A stretch of 64,000 nucleotides of DNA from Lutraria lutraria. Its lineage: Eukaryota; Mollusca; Bivalvia; Venerida; Mactridae. Both the position numbers and the translations under genes were made by a program. The notes under the pieces were generated by a model. The model saw only the letters and a list, made by a program, of their open reading frames with translations, did not search any database and had not been told where the DNA came from. The stretch is from assembly GCA_964023205.1 (NCBI GenBank), contig OZ026840.1, forward strand, positions 15,108,454 to 15,172,453, in the 5' to 3' direction. Numbering within the stretch: position 1 is the first letter of the stretch; every line of letters starts with the position of its first letter. Below, piece by piece: positions 1-13,371 of the stretch.

Positions 1-215
1 GGCAAATTTCAGTCTATTTTAAACAGATCTGCCTGTTGTTGTTTATTTATCCTATCTTTGAAGTATGTAATCTCAACGGGTGTATATTAATCAACAAGTT
101 GTAAGTTGTGTCACTGATCTTTTCAGTCTAAGGGTGTATGTTTCAACATGGCTGAGTGTGTCCTAATAGATTTTAAGTTATACATTTCTGTTATTTATTA
201 TTGAATGAATTATAG

Positions 216-2659
216 GAGAAGGCTTTAAAACAGCATGAAGAGTATAGAAAAATACAGAAAGAAAAGGAAGAGAAAGAAAGGATTAGACAGGAAAATGAAA
301 GAAAAAGGTATATTGGACAATTATAACACGTTAATACCATATATTCTTAATTCCACTTGACTCCATATTTGTTTATCCTTGTGCATTTATGATCTGTTTC
401 ATTTTGTATGAAAACCCGTGTTTCTTAAAATGTCTGAATGGTGCAATGTGATCATGTACAAACCTTTCATTTAATTTATGCCCACATAACCAAATCCCAA
501 TCCCCAAATATCCACTATTGACACCAATTTCTCCTGCATATTTTCCGGGTTTTGTGGTTCGGTTATTTCTTGGCGGAATTATGGCCTTTCATTTATTTTG
601 ACACTTTCGAAATTACTGTTTTGATTAGATCTTCATGAAACTTTGTCAGAATGTTTGTTCCAATGATATGTAGGTAAAAAACTAGGTCACTAGGGCAAAT
701 TGCTGGAAAAGCTTGTGAATATTCTTGAAGTCACTGTTTTGATTGGATTATCATGAAACATTGTCAGAATGTTTGTCTTTATAATATCTTGGACGAGATC
801 GAACATCGGTCATCGGGGGTCAAAAACTAGGTCACTAGGTCAAATCTTATGAAAAGCCGTGTTAACACTGTATATTTCACAGTTATAAATGGATCTTCAC
901 CAAACTTTGTCAAATTGTTTGTTTTAATGGATATAACGGTCAAGTGCAAATATGGGTCATCTTGGGTCAATAATTAGGTCAATAGGTCATATCTTAGAAA
1001 AACTTTGTTAACACTGTAGATGTCACAAGTTTGAATGGATCTTCACCAAACCTTGTCAGAATGTTTGCCTCAATATTATGTGGGTCAAGGTTGAACATGG
1101 GTCAGCCGGGGTCAAAAACTGGGTCACATGTTCAAAACAATATTTAAATGTGTGAACAGTGATAATCATGTGAGCGATATATGGCCATCTTGGCCCACTT
1201 GTTAGAATTTACCTATTGTTTACTCTATTGAGTTCCTGTTTATAAAGTCTTAACTATTATTTATTATATCGGTTTGTTCACGGTCTGTCCGTAATCAAAC
1301 CTTTTCCGACCAATCAGTAGAGAACAAATTGAACCGAGTTCCTCAGATTGGTTGGGAAATTTGTCATCACATGTAGATGACCCCTATTGATTTTAAGTTC
1401 AATTGGTCAAAGAGGATTTACTACTCAGTTTGCCTTTAGGGGGGCATTTGTTTTTCACAAACACGGTTCCATAAAACTGTTATTTTTATGTTTGTATTTC
1501 TAACACCAGGGAAAGGGAAGAAGAGGATGCTTTAGAAACAGCAAGAAATGCACAATTAATGACTGAAAAAGATCAACAAAAAGATGCGGAAAAGTTAAAA
1601 GCTCAAAAAGAGAAAGAGCGACTCAGGGAACAAGAGAGGAGAAGAAGATTAGCTGTAAGAATTCATGCTTGTCGAATGTTCAGAACAAGATTATTTATTA
1701 TTCCTAGTTGTCTGTTTATACATTGACTATCTTAACATAAATACTGATTCATTTATTTTTACTTACATTAATGGTCACAGGAAGTTGCTTTAACTGATGA
1801 TTTTTCTTTTTATGGAGAGATTGTTCATTTGTGAGTGATCATTTTATGCCCCTGCCATTCAAAATGGCGACAGGACATAAAGGGTTACCATGTCAGTCCA
1901 TTCAAATTTTGTTAGTTTCTGAGCGATAACTAAAGAGATATTTCATGGATTGGTTTCATATTTTACTTGAAGGTGTATAATTATAAAATACAGGATAGGC
2001 CTATTTCTGTTCAAGTCCAAATATTTTCACAGGAGTTATGGCTCCTTTTGACTTAGCTCTCAGCGGGGGCATTTGTGTCCTCTGGACAAAATTAATTCTT
2101 CTATTTTTGTTTCATCTGTAATTGCTAAATGTAGTCCATGAGTTGTTCTGCTTCTCATTATGAGCGATTTAGATTTTAGACACCTGTGACTGTATTAAGA
2201 TATACTGGGAATTCTTTTATTTGTCCTCCAAGGAACAAAATAGTAATATATAAATCCTGCCTTGTTTTGACAAGTTTATTGAGGAATACTGTGGAATCAT
2301 TAATTTTTGTTGGGGATTTAATTTCATGGATTTCGTGGGTCGGCTCATCCACGAAATCAAATCCCCACAAATTAAAATGCAGAGATAAGGCATTTATCTA
2401 AAAATCAAAATCCACAAATTTATGTCCCCACGAAATAGCCATTTTAGTAAAAATCACGAAACTTGAGCCGAACGAAAACAAATGGAAATACAGTTTTATA
2501 AATCCTGCCTTGTTTTGACAAGTTTATTGAGGAATATATAAATCCTGCCTTTGTTTTGACAAGTTTATTGAGCTTTTTTGCCTTTTATTTCAGATGTCTA
2601 ATCAAATTGATATGAACGAACAGAGTGCCCTGATGGCAAGATTTGAGGATGGTTTGTGA
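216..2659 (+). CDS. 3' end of a coiled-coil protein gene (three last exons)
   Basis: Three exons fit together by splice site and phase: 216-307 (ends phase 2 at a GTATAT donor), 1510-1654 (donor GTAAGA, phase 0) and 2594-2659, ending in TGA. The encoded tail is about 100 residues. The first two exons are almost entirely Glu, Lys, Arg and Gln (runs such as KEKEEKERIRQENER and EKERLREQERRRR), which predicts a long charged coiled coil. The last exon adds a short tail ending ALMARFEDGL. The 5' part of the gene lies outside the window. A possible poly(A) signal AATAAA is at 3073-3078. I do not recognise the family. Such sequence is common in cytoskeletal and ciliary proteins, but composition alone cannot settle that. 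The splice model is solid; the function is unknown. Confidence 0.75.
634..1203 (+). repeat. Dispersed molluscan-type repeat with ~146-bp internal units, copy 1
   Basis: This lies in the first intron of the coiled-coil gene. Related units restart at 634, 752, 898 and 1044 with a motif like CATGAAACTTTGTCAG, followed each time by a 'GGGTCAnnnnGGGGTCAAAAACTAGGTCAC' style block. It ends at about 1203 with the terminal block GTGAGCGATATATGGCC...CTTGTT. The same family recurs at 45760-46045 and 55935-57092. It shows no coding potential. Confidence 0.75.
1240..2100. repeat. Two further dispersed repeats flanking the second exon
   Basis: 1265-1460 is a degenerate relative of the repeat at 21000-21345, sharing words such as GATGACCCCTATTGATTTTAAG in opposite orientation. 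1840-2100 is a repeat opening with TTATGCCCCTGCCATTC and closing with a GGGGGCATTTGTGTCC block. Both are of a kind I associate with bivalve genomes, from recall only. Confidence 0.45.
2240..2570. repeat. Triplicated 35-bp segment around a hairpin repeat
   Basis: The segment AAATCCTGCCTTGTTTTGAC followed by AAGTTTATTGAGGAAT occurs at about 2250, 2500 and 2536. Between the first two copies lies a hairpin (about 2310-2372) whose arms carry GGGGATTTAATTTCATGGATT and the complementary TCCACGAAATCAAATCCCC. The insert looks like a small mobile hairpin flanked by duplicated target sequence. Confidence 0.5.
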
Positions 2660-5600
2660 TGTACAGAAAGCTACAACGTACCATTAACTTATTAACAATA
2701 CTTACGCCTGATTCAGCTTGAAGCTTAGTCACCATTGTCAAGCAGGAGTAAAAAGGATGTGACATTACTGGACAGTTCATGAAAAGTAGTTGACTTAAGA
2801 TATTTGAGGAAAATATTAGTTTTCTCTACTTTACCCTGGCTCAGATGAATTAGTTCCAGCAGGAATAACAGATTCGGTTCCCACTTAGAGATTCTGCTAC
2901 CAGAAAGATTGTATTTTAATTTTTACGGCATGATGTATACCACCTAATTAGGAGGATTTATTTTATTAAAGCTTCTATATATGAATTTAACTTTATATAT
3001 AATTTAATAGTAACACATATCGGTTTTGTTCAATCACTACATTGATTGTGAGAGAGTGACTTTTCCATGTGCAATAAAATAAGATCACCCTGTGACAGTC
3101 ACCAAATTATATAGTCAACTCTTGATTTAGACCAAATTATCACTTGTTACATTTTACACCCTTTGAAATGAGTCCAGAGATATTTTGATCATTAGAAATC
3201 AACTCTTTATTATTGCTCAATTTTATGATTGGAAATCGTAGTATAAAATATAGTTCTTGCTCCATATTTGTTATTAACTCTGCTCTGTACTCGATTTTAT
3301 TTGAATCATTCAAGAAAAGTTCATAAGATATGAACATTGAATAAAAAAGCTATCTAATGTTTGTTGATATTGACAAACTCAGAGAATTTTAATTCACAAG
3401 CATGGTATATGCATAGTGTTTGAGCTTAGAAAAATTATGTTTTTAAATGTATTTGATTTTCAGTTGTTGATAAAGTTAAAATTTCATGTTGGAGGGATAT
3501 ATGGTTATTCAAATAGTGTTGGAACTATCAAGAAAAACATTGCAATAGCTGATGTTTCAATTGATGTTAATCGTGTCAGAATGTGGGTTCTAACTTTTAG
3601 GTGATAGATGTAATGTTTATGTATGTATTTCTAATGCTGTGAACTAATAATTCCGTTTTCAAGCATTTGTTAGAAAAATTTGGCAGCAGGTGACTGGCCA
3701 TTTCATTTGTTCATGGCCCACGGTAATAAGACTGTTTGGCGACCTGGCTCTAAATTGAGCCTTGCCATTGGTCGGTTTCAAAGCCAGACCCAATGAGGTA
3801 TTTACAGGTCTCCAAACAGCTTTTTAACCAGAGAACCATATCATTAAATTTTGTGTTCATGAATTTTTATATTATTGTGTTACGTCTCCGAGTGTATGTT
3901 GTGCGGAGCCACTCATAGGTGTGTTACTGTTGTTTTCTTATATATTTCTGAACATAAACCTTTTTATATCAGTGTAAAACATTTCATATTAGTACAGTAC
4001 ATCATCTGGCCATCTTATATTAATTTCTTGATTTATCATTTGATTTTATTAGTTAACAAAATCGGTTTCATTATTTCTAAAAGTTAACAGAGTCTGACTC
4101 GATGAAGGCTGCGTGAATGCAGAAAAATCAGGGGTCAGTTTGAAATGGTAAGCAAGATATTACTATATTGTGGTCCTTAAAAGCAACAATATTTATCATG
4201 TGTCATATTTCATTGTAAATATCTCATTTTAATTTTTCATCATACAAGTGTTCTTTTCACATAAATTGTCAACAAAAAAGACAATAAAAACAAAGTTATA
4301 TTAACTGTCATTCATATTTGCGCGAGTCATTTTCATTCATATTAAACTGCCTTAAATCCGTCACATTTTTGTATCGTAGTCACATATTGTTTGTTAGTAT
4401 CGTTGTTGTTTTTTCATGATGTTGTTTCATCCATGCCACTTCATGTGTAAATATTTTTTTGTCTGGAAAAAATTATATTTAGAGTTTATTTGTACATACG
4501 GATTTAAATTCCTCATAAATTATGCACCCTTCTTTTTTGTTAGCATTAACTGTATTATTTAATCATTTGTTTGATTACTTTATAACTATGCTATTATTTG
4601 TATTACATTTGTTTTGTTTTGCAGCAAAATTTCTGTGTTGAATGTGTATTTAAATCGTCAGACCCCTGTCTCTTGTAAAAAGAAATTTTCGTCCTCCACA
4701 ATTTTTTGTAATTAGTTCAGAGGGAACAGTTACCAATATTTTACAATATGAGTAAGGTAATTATCAATGATCTCGATATAACATTAATCAGTCTGAAACT
4801 ATTAATTGAGTTTTTACTCCTGATTTAAAGTTTTCTGCACAATTAAGGATATCATTGAGATGTAGAATAACTTCATTTTGTATTTAAAATGTTATAAAAC
4901 AACTTCACTTTTTTGAGCGATAAAGGGCCAATGTGGCCCTCTTGTTACAGTACTATTTGAAGGGGTGTAGGTGCACATGCATTCATATACAGGAATAATT
5001 CCCTTCTCTTTTAATAGAAACAAATTATTTGGATATCTTTATTTAATCATGATAAAAATTGAATATTACTAAACCAGGACTGAGTCTTGTTTGCATTTAT
5101 TTAAACATGATAAAAATAGGTCAGTTTACCAAGATAGAGTCTCGTTTCCTTGTTTGAAGTTGCACGAAGCTGAGACCCAGTGTGTTCTAACTTGCCTCTG
5201 GGTTATTATACTGTGCACCTATGTACTATTTTTAAGGAATCAGATTGTATTAGGAACTGAATCAAGTATTTTATGCAGTTACAGTATTTTGTTTACTCTT
5301 GATCTGTCAAAGAGCTATGATTTCTGAGCAAAATAAAAGTTATTTGATGAAAATGTCTCAAGAAATGGCAAAGTTATGGTCAATTTAATCTGCTTTGAAG
5401 GATTTTTAATACAAACTGAGTTTAGTATGGAAACTATATGGTTGAAGGCCTTTTATTTGGCAAAAATGGTCAGCTCCTTATGATTTTCAGGATGTTTAAT
5501 TTGGCTCTATTGACACCCCTGTCCAACTCAACAACTTTCAGTTAGTGTTTTCACTTAGTTCCCTGTATGAATTTATTGAAATTTTGTCCAGTTTTGCATT

Positions 5601-6404
5601 TTAAAATAATTGCACAGAGAACAATTTCGGGTAGTGCTCTTTTTATATGTTTTTTTTTCTTTGTTGATTGTTCATAATCAGAATTAACTTCAATATTGAT
5701 TTGTATTTCATTTAATCATAATTCCAAAACAATGGACTAATTAAGTTACTGTTCACTTTTAGTCAGAGTTAAACATTTGCAGTTTTTACGAGTAATTGAA
5801 TGTCAAGAAAGAATTGATCTGCTATAAAAATCAATTTGATGTATGTGTTAGTCAATCATGTGTTTTCATATGTTAATATTTCCTTATCTGTGTGTGTTAA
5901 GTATGAAGTTATTTGTAAGATGCATTATAGGAGTCTCAGAGTTTGTTTCCAGTGTAGATTGTAGATGCATTCTAATGGTCTTCATCCACACTTGAGGCTG
6001 AACTCTTGATTCTGTTTAACATGATGTAACTTATGTGTACATGGAAAGTATATGTTTTGTGGTTATTTGTATATTTATATGCATAAATGTTGCATTTTTG
6101 GTATGCTCCATTTATCTTAAACACAGATGGTCATTGATGAAAAAATTAAAAAAATAAAATATTTGAATTATTTGTTTGTTAAAGTTATCTGTTTAGTAAA
6201 GAATCTACACTGTATGTCCAAAGTGGTATTTTTATTATCGTTGAGTTCTTTCAATTTAATGAAATGAGAGCAGCAGTGGTATGTGTACTGGTCTTGTTAC
6301 CCTGCAAACTGGGTATGATTGTTATACCCTTGGCCTTCTATAAAAATTTGACAAAAATGCAGATATTCCTCCACATGTGAAGAATTTGGTCGTGTAAATT
6401 AGTA
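2660..6404. other. Intergenic stretch, no gene seen
   Basis: The open frames here are short, AT-rich and lack splice or family support. Visible structures are a hairpin of about 90 bp (3729-3824, arms ACTGTTTGG / CCAAACAG) and the solo terminus of the AGCTCAC-type repeat at about 4912-4948 (GAGCGATAAAGGGCC...CTCTTGTT). The remainder is unremarkable AT-rich DNA. Confidence 0.5.
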
Positions 6405-6653
6405 CTGGCCCCGAGGTTATAATACTTGAAGACGGTCTCCGAGCTCAAACCTCAAGTCCGATCTCAAAGTATTACGGTTGAAACGATAGAGCTGGTTAAT
6501 GTTTAAATACATATTCAGGTCAATTATGATGTGAGATGAATGTATCAATAATAACATTAAATGTCCAATCATGATTAACTTAGAACCATTAAAAGACAAA
6601 ATATGAGTTTTGAGCTAGGAGACCGATCTTAAGTTTTATAACCTCGGGGCCTG
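6405..6653. mobile_element. MITE with CCAGGCCCCGAGGTTATAA termini, copy 1
   Basis: A non-autonomous element of about 249 bp. Its left end, GGCCCCGAGGTTATAA, is the inverse complement of its right end, TTATAACCTCGGGGCC. A second, diverged copy lies at 54300-54526 with matching interior words (GATAGAGC.GGTTAATGTTTAAATACAT). There is no coding capacity. Confidence 0.75.
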
Positions 6654-6888
6654 GTAAGGTTAGAATATACTAGTAGTCCAGGAAAACGTATTTGGTGAAT
6701 CAGTCACTGTATACAACATTATAAACAAATAAATGAAATGTCGTGTAACCGCAACTAAATGTGCAAGAGTTCCGATAAGGATTGAGAAACACTTCGGCAC
6801 CAACAGCTGCTTTATTGCCTCCACTATTGTTAGCTTCTTTCTGTAGCTTACATATTCAACTGTCAAAAGCTGCATAATTTCTATGTTG

Positions 6889-7017
6889 ATGCATGCATAG
6901 GTGTTTGTCACGAAAAAAAAATCCAAAAATTTTTTTTCCGTGTAACCCATATATATATATATATGGGTTACATGGAAAAATTTTTTTTTTTGTGACAAAC
7001 CACTTAGGATGCATGCA
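6889..7017. repeat. Long near-perfect palindrome with an AT core
   Basis: A 129-bp inverted repeat. The arms contain GCATGCAT, TTTGTCAC, a run of A or T, and GTAACCCATATA, and meet at a (TA)n centre near 6953-6963. The arms differ in only a few bases, so the RNA or single strand would fold as one hairpin of about 60 bp. It is probably a palindromic MITE. Confidence 0.75.
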
Positions 7018-8689
7018 TATATTTTAGCAGATTCACTAACATTCTTAACAGGGATCGTGTAGTAATAAATGTAGTCAGCGTGTGTTAGGGGAGGTAAGCA
7101 CGGGGAATTATACCTCACTGCAACTTACAAGCCAAGTTGTCTCCCTTCGATAAGCGGGATTTAGTTGCAATAATGACTACAAAAAATGAGCGAGAACTCC
7201 ACTGCCTCCACTGGTTACTTTGAACAATTTGGAGTTCTTACTTGAGAAGCTGTAGTTGTTCAAATTACAAGATGCATCTGTTATCCTCACTTTGTGTTTA
7301 ACACATGCTAGACGCCTGTTTATTTTTAATTAATTCCTTACATTGTGTTAAAAATTCTTCTGATGTTTGTCCATGGACATGGTTACCTGTTCGGTAGAGC
7401 AGCACTGTTGCGTCCTGTGTGCCAGCGGCGTTCTATTGCTGCCAATATGAAAATGAATGGACAATATTTTCGATACAGACCTATACATTTGTCGTGGATA
7501 AATGCCGAATTGTACAGTGTATACGGTCGGAGGTTCATATACTTGTACATTTGTATGTTGAAAATATCTATGAGTTGAGAAGTGTCCGTTGTCGAGAGGT
7601 GACCGTTATTGAGATGTGGCCGTTAAAGGAGGCTTCATTGTATATACACATGCATGTAGACTGCACTGTAAGTATTAGTTAAAGCATTCAGTCATCTGTA
7701 CGAGTACGTGTGTTCAGAACACGACATCTCCGTCATAGAGTCGTCTGGCTCACTCCTTCAATTTGTATGCCAACTGGGAGAAGTAGGAAGTTACTAACAT
7801 AGTGGGTGAGGACGGGGGAATGGGTTGGTCACTCGATCAGTCTGATTCGTGACCCAAGAGCACTGTTGTATGTTCGTCTTCTCAGGTCATCGGACTGTCG
7901 TCAATAACTGAACCCTGTGGATCAACAAACGGCGTCAATCTGGATATTAATATAAACCCGCAAATAAGCAAAATCTCTGTCAACCAATATTAAAGCACTA
8001 TTCATTGAGTGTTCCTATAAGAGTGTACGTCTCGGATTATGTTTTAAATAGATGTCTTATAATTATAAATATCATGAATAATTCAGACTCGAATTGTTCA
8101 AATAGTCTATAATGAGATCTGAGGTGAAAGAAAGTTGGTTTTATATTGTACTTGTACGACGGATTAGCCATTCGCGGACGGTACTACAGACGTTTTGAAA
8201 TTTGCTGGTTATTATCCTCAAATGAGTTAATCCATGTCGGTAAAAAGCACAGCAATGAAGAACCAGCCGAAAGTCCGCTATAACAGGTCTATAAGTCATT
8301 TGTCTATTGTCAACATTCTAATATAGTCCATACAGGAGTTGGGTGTGAGTGTATATGATTGGTTAAATGAGCTAGCATACATTTCTTAAACCTAATAATA
8401 CTAGTATATTCTCAGATTTTTTTGTATGGCGATACTAGATTCTATATGAGGTAAATAGAAAATATGAATGTTTATCACCTGAATAATCATTGCGTAGTGT
8501 TATATAATCATAAAGTCATAAGCATATTCCGGCTTACGGGGTGATAAATATGACAACTTGCGCAGAGATCACATGTGAATACACGCTACTTGACATTACT
8601 GTCAACAGTTTTATTCATATTTATAACTTCTAATCAATCTGTTACACTCGTATATTAGTACTAAATTATTTCTATGTTCTCAGATTAAA
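7018..8689. other. Intergenic stretch, no gene seen
   Basis: No exon with credible splice sites or family resemblance was found. The overlapping short frames at 7345-7682 include a remnant resembling the GGCCGTTAAAGGAGG-type interior of the CAGTCAAACC MITE (about 7597-7632) and are not credible proteins. Confidence 0.4.
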
Positions 8690-11600
8690 TATCAACAATC
8701 AGTGAGGGTCTTTGATTTAAACGTTAGCCCTCAAAAAAAAGATTTCGATTTAAACATGAAATCTCATTAATTATTACTAGTAGTTAGTGATTTAGATATT
8801 AGCAATCTATGGAAGCCTCTAGTTGAAATATTAGTACTCAGTGAAGCCTCTGATTTAAATATTAGTACTCAATGATAGCATCTTGTTTGAATATTAGTAC
8901 TCAATGATAGCCTCTGATTTAAACATTAGTACTCAATGATAGCCTCTGATTTAAATATTAGTACTCAATGATAGCCTCTGATTTAAACATTAGTACTCAA
9001 TGATAGCCTCTGATTTAAATATTAGTACTCAGTGATAGCCTCTGATTTAAATATTAGTACTCAGTGATAGCCTCTGATTTAAATATTAGTACTCAGTGAT
9101 AGCCTCTGATTTAAATATTAGTACTCAGTGATAGCCTCTGATTTAAATATTAGTACTCAATGATAGCCTCTGATTTAAATATTAGTACTCAGTGATAGCC
9201 TCTGATTTAAATATTAGTACTCAGTGATAGCCTCTGATTTAAACATTAGTACTCAATGATAGCCTCTGATTTAAATATTAGTACTCAGTGATAGCCTCTG
9301 ATTTAAATATTAGTACTCAATGATAGCCTCTGATTTAAATATTAGTACTCAGTGATAGCCTCTGATTTAAATATTAGTACTCAGTGATAGCCTCTGATTT
9401 AAACATTAGTACTCAATGATAGCCTCTGATTTAAATATTAGTACTCAATGATAGCCTCTGATTTAAATATTAGTACTCAGTGATAGCCTCTGATTTAAAT
9501 ATTAGTACTCAGTGATAGCCTCTGATTTAAACATTAGTACTCAATGATAGCCTCTGATTTAAATATTAGTACTCAGTGATAGCCTCTGATTTAAATATTA
9601 GTACTCAGTGATAGCCTCTGATTTAAATATTAGTACTCAATGATAGCCTCTGATTTAAATATTAGTACTCAATGATAGCCTCTGATTTAAACATTAGTAC
9701 TCAATGATAGCCTCTGATTTAAATATTAGTACTCAGTGATAGCCTCTGATTTAAACATTAGTACTCAATGATAGCCTCTGATTTAAATATTAGTACTCAA
9801 TGATAGCCTCTGATTTAAACATTAGTACTCAGTGATAGCCTCTGATTTAAACATTAGTACTCAGTGATAGCCTCTGATTTAAACATTAGTACTCAATGAT
9901 AGCCTCTGATTTAAATATTAGTACTCAATGATAGCCTCTGATTTAAATATTAGTACTCAGTGATAGCCTCTGATTTAAACATTAGTACTCAATGATAGCC
10001 TCTGATTTAAATATTAGTACTCAATGATAGCCTCTGATTTAAACATTAGTACTCAGTGATAGCCTCTGATGTAAATATTAGTACTCAATGATAGCCTCTG
10101 ATGTAAATATTAGTACTCAATGATAGCATCTTGTTTGAATATTAGTACTCAATGATAGCCTCTGATTTAAACATTAGTACTCAATGATAGCCTCTGATTT
10201 AAACATTAGTACTCAATGATAGCCTCTGATTTAAACATTAGTACTCAATGATAGCCTTTGTTTTAAATATTAGTACTCAATGATAGCCTCTGATTTAAAT
10301 ATTAGTACTCAGTGATAGCCTCTGATTTAAACATTAGTACTCAATGATAGCCTCTGATTTAAACATTAGTACTCAATGATAGCCTCTGATTTAAATATTA
10401 GTACTCAGTGATAGCCTCTGATTTAAACATTAGTACTCAATGATAGCCTCTGATTTAAATATTAGTACTCAGTGATAGCCTCTGATTTAAATATTAGCAC
10501 TCAGTTTTAGCCTCTGATTTAAACATTAGTACTCAATGATAGCCTCTGATTTAAATATTAGTACTCAATGATAGCATCTTGTTTGAATATTAGTAAACAG
10601 TGATAGCCTTTGTTTTAAATATAAGCAGTCAGTGATAGCCTTTGTTTTGCATATTAGCGATCAGTGATAGCCTTTGTTTTAAACATTAGCAATCAGTGAT
10701 AGCCTTTGTTTTAAATATTAGCGATCAGTGATAGCCTTTGTTTTAAACATTAGCAATCAGTGATAGCCTTTGTTTTAAATATTAGCAATCGGTGATAGCC
10801 TTTGTTTTAAATATTAGCAATCGGTGACAGCATTTGTTTTAAATATTAGCGATCAGTGATAGCCTTTGTTTTAAATATTAGCAATCAGTGATAGCCTTTG
10901 TTTTAAACATTAGCAATCAGTGATAGCCTTTGTTTTAAATATTAACAATCAGTGATAGCCTTTGTTTTAAATATTATCAATCAGTGATAGCCTTTGTTTT
11001 AAATATTAGCAATCAGTGACAGCATTTGTTTTGCATATTAGCAATCAGTGATAGCCTTTGTTTTAAATATTAGCAATCAGTGATAGACTTTGTTTTAAAT
11101 ATTAGCAATCAGTGACAGCATTTGTTTTGCATATTAGTAAACAGTGATAGCCTTAGTTTTAAATATAAGCAGTCAGTGATAGCCTTTGTTTTGCATATTA
11201 GCGATCAGTGATAGCCTTTGTTTTAAACATTAGCAATCAGTGATAGCCTTTGTTTTAAATATTAGCAATCGGTGACAGCATTTGTTTTAAATATTAGCGA
11301 TCAGTGATAGCCTTTGTTTTAAATATTAACAATCAGTGATAGCCTTTGTTTTAAATATTAGCAATGAGTGACAGCCTTTGTTTTAAATATTAGCAATCAG
11401 TGATAGACTTTGTTTTAAATATTAGCAATCAGTGACAGCATTTGTTTTGCATATTGGCAATCAGTGATAGCCTTTGTTTTAAATATTAGCAATCAGTGAT
11501 AGCCTTTGTTTTAAATATTAGCAATCAGTGATAGCCTTTGTTTTAAATATTAGCGATCAGTGATAGCCTTTGTTTTAAATATTAGCAATCAGTGATAGCC

Positions 11601-13058
11601 TTTGTTTTAAATATTAGCAATCAGTGATAGCCTTTGTTTTAAAAATAGCAATCGGTGACAGCATTTGTTTTAAATATTAGCGATCAGTGATAACCTTTGT
11701 TTTAAATATTAACAATCAGTGATAGCCTTTGTTTTAAATATTAGCAATCAGTGATAGCCTTTGTTTTAAATATTAGCAATCAGTGATAGCCTTTGTTTTA
11801 AATATTAGCAATCAGTGATAGCCTTTGTTTTAAATATTAGCAATCAGTGATAGCCTTTGTTTTAAAAATAGCAATCGGTGACAGCATTTGTTTTAAATAT
11901 TAGCGATCAGTGATAACCTTTGTTTTAAATATTAACAATCAGTGATAGCCTTTGTTTTAAATATTAACAATCAGTGATAGCCTTTGTTTTAAATATTATC
12001 AATCAGTGATAGCCTTTGTTTTAAATATTAGCAATCAGTGACAGCATTTGTTTTGCATATTAGCAATCAGTGATAGCCTTTGTTTTAAATATTAGCAATC
12101 AGTGATAGACTTTGTTTTAAATATTAGCAATCAGTGACAGCATTTGTTTTGCATATTAGTAAACAGTGATAGCCTTAGTTTTAAATATAAGCAGTCAGTG
12201 ATAGCCTTTGTTTTGCATATTAGCGATCAGTGATAGCCTTTGTTTTAAACATTAGCAATCAGTGATAGCCTTTGTTTTAAATATTAGCAATCGGTGACAG
12301 CATTTGTTTTAAATATTAGCGATCAGTGATAGCCTTTGTTTTAAATATTAACAATCAGTGATAGCCTTTGTTTTAAATATTAGCAATGAGTGACAGCCTT
12401 TGTTTTAAATATTAGCAATCAGTGATAGACTTTGTTTTAAATATTAGCAATCAGTGACAGCATTTGTTTTGCATATTGGCAATCAGTGATAGCCTTTGTT
12501 TTAAATATTAGCAATCAGTGATAGCCTTTGTTTTAAATATTAGCAATCAGTGATAGCCTTTGTTTTAAATATTAGCGATCAGTGATAGCCTTTGTTTTAA
12601 ATATTAGCAATCAGTGATAGCCTTTGTTTTAAATATTAGCAATCAGTGATAGCCTTTGTTTTAAATATTAGCAATCAGTGATAGCCTTTGTTTTAAAAAT
12701 AGCAATCGGTGACAGCATTTGTTTTAAATATTAGCGATCAGTGATAACCTTTGTTTTAAATATTAACAATCAGTGATAGCCTTTGTTTTAAATATTAGCA
12801 ATCAGTGATAGCCTTTGTTTTAAATATTAGCAATCAGTGATAGCCTTTGTTTTAAATATTAGCAATCAATGATAGCCTTTGTTTAAATATTAGCAATCAG
12901 TGATAGCCTTTGTTTAAATATTAGCAATCAGTGATAGCCTTTGTTTTAAATATTAGCAATCAGTGATAGCCTTTGTTTAAATATTAGCAATCAGTGATAG
13001 CCTTTGTTTTAAATATTAGCAATCAGTGATAGATTTTGTTTTAAATATTAGCAGTCAA
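8690..13058. repeat. 4.4-kb satellite of 32-bp units, two subfamilies
   Basis: About 135 head-to-tail units of 32 bp. From about 8820 to 10590 the unit reads like TAGCCTCTGATTTAAA plus T/C-ATTAGTACTCA-A/G-TGA. From about 10590 to 13058 it reads like TAGCCTTTGTTTTAAA plus TATTAGCAATCAGTGA. The junction near 10570-10625 contains mixed units (TAGCATCTTGTTTGAA, TTAGTAAACAG). The flank at 8690-8820 holds decayed units. Every unit carries TGA and TAG, so no long frame crosses the array. The B half contains a higher-order duplication of 1022 bp. This is not a CRISPR, because there are no spacers between units. Confidence 0.95.
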
Positions 13059-13371
13059 ATGTACCCATAAAAGGTGTTGGTTAGGCGAAGTTGCACTGTA
13101 TTTGCATGTGGTTAATATACTATTAAAGAATCACCTTGCTCATAGAATCACCAAGGCTCATAGTATTTCCTTGATGGTAATATTTTGGTATGCTTCTAGT
13201 TTTGCAGGCATCGCTTTTTTATCTATTTAAAAAATGGGAATATACAAGTACGTAATAAAGTTTTACAAGCAATCAAAAATTTTAATGCTCTTTTTATCAC
13301 TTACAAAATTAAGAACACAGAGTTTAAGTTAAATAAACACAAAATATAACAACAGCTTTGAAAACCACTAG

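Noticed and set aside
6660..7118. 152-residue minus-strand frame
   Set aside because: It spans the long palindrome and has no domain or splice support.
8690..13058. CRISPR-like regular 32-bp repeats
   Set aside because: Units are contiguous with no unique spacers, and the surrounding DNA is animal.
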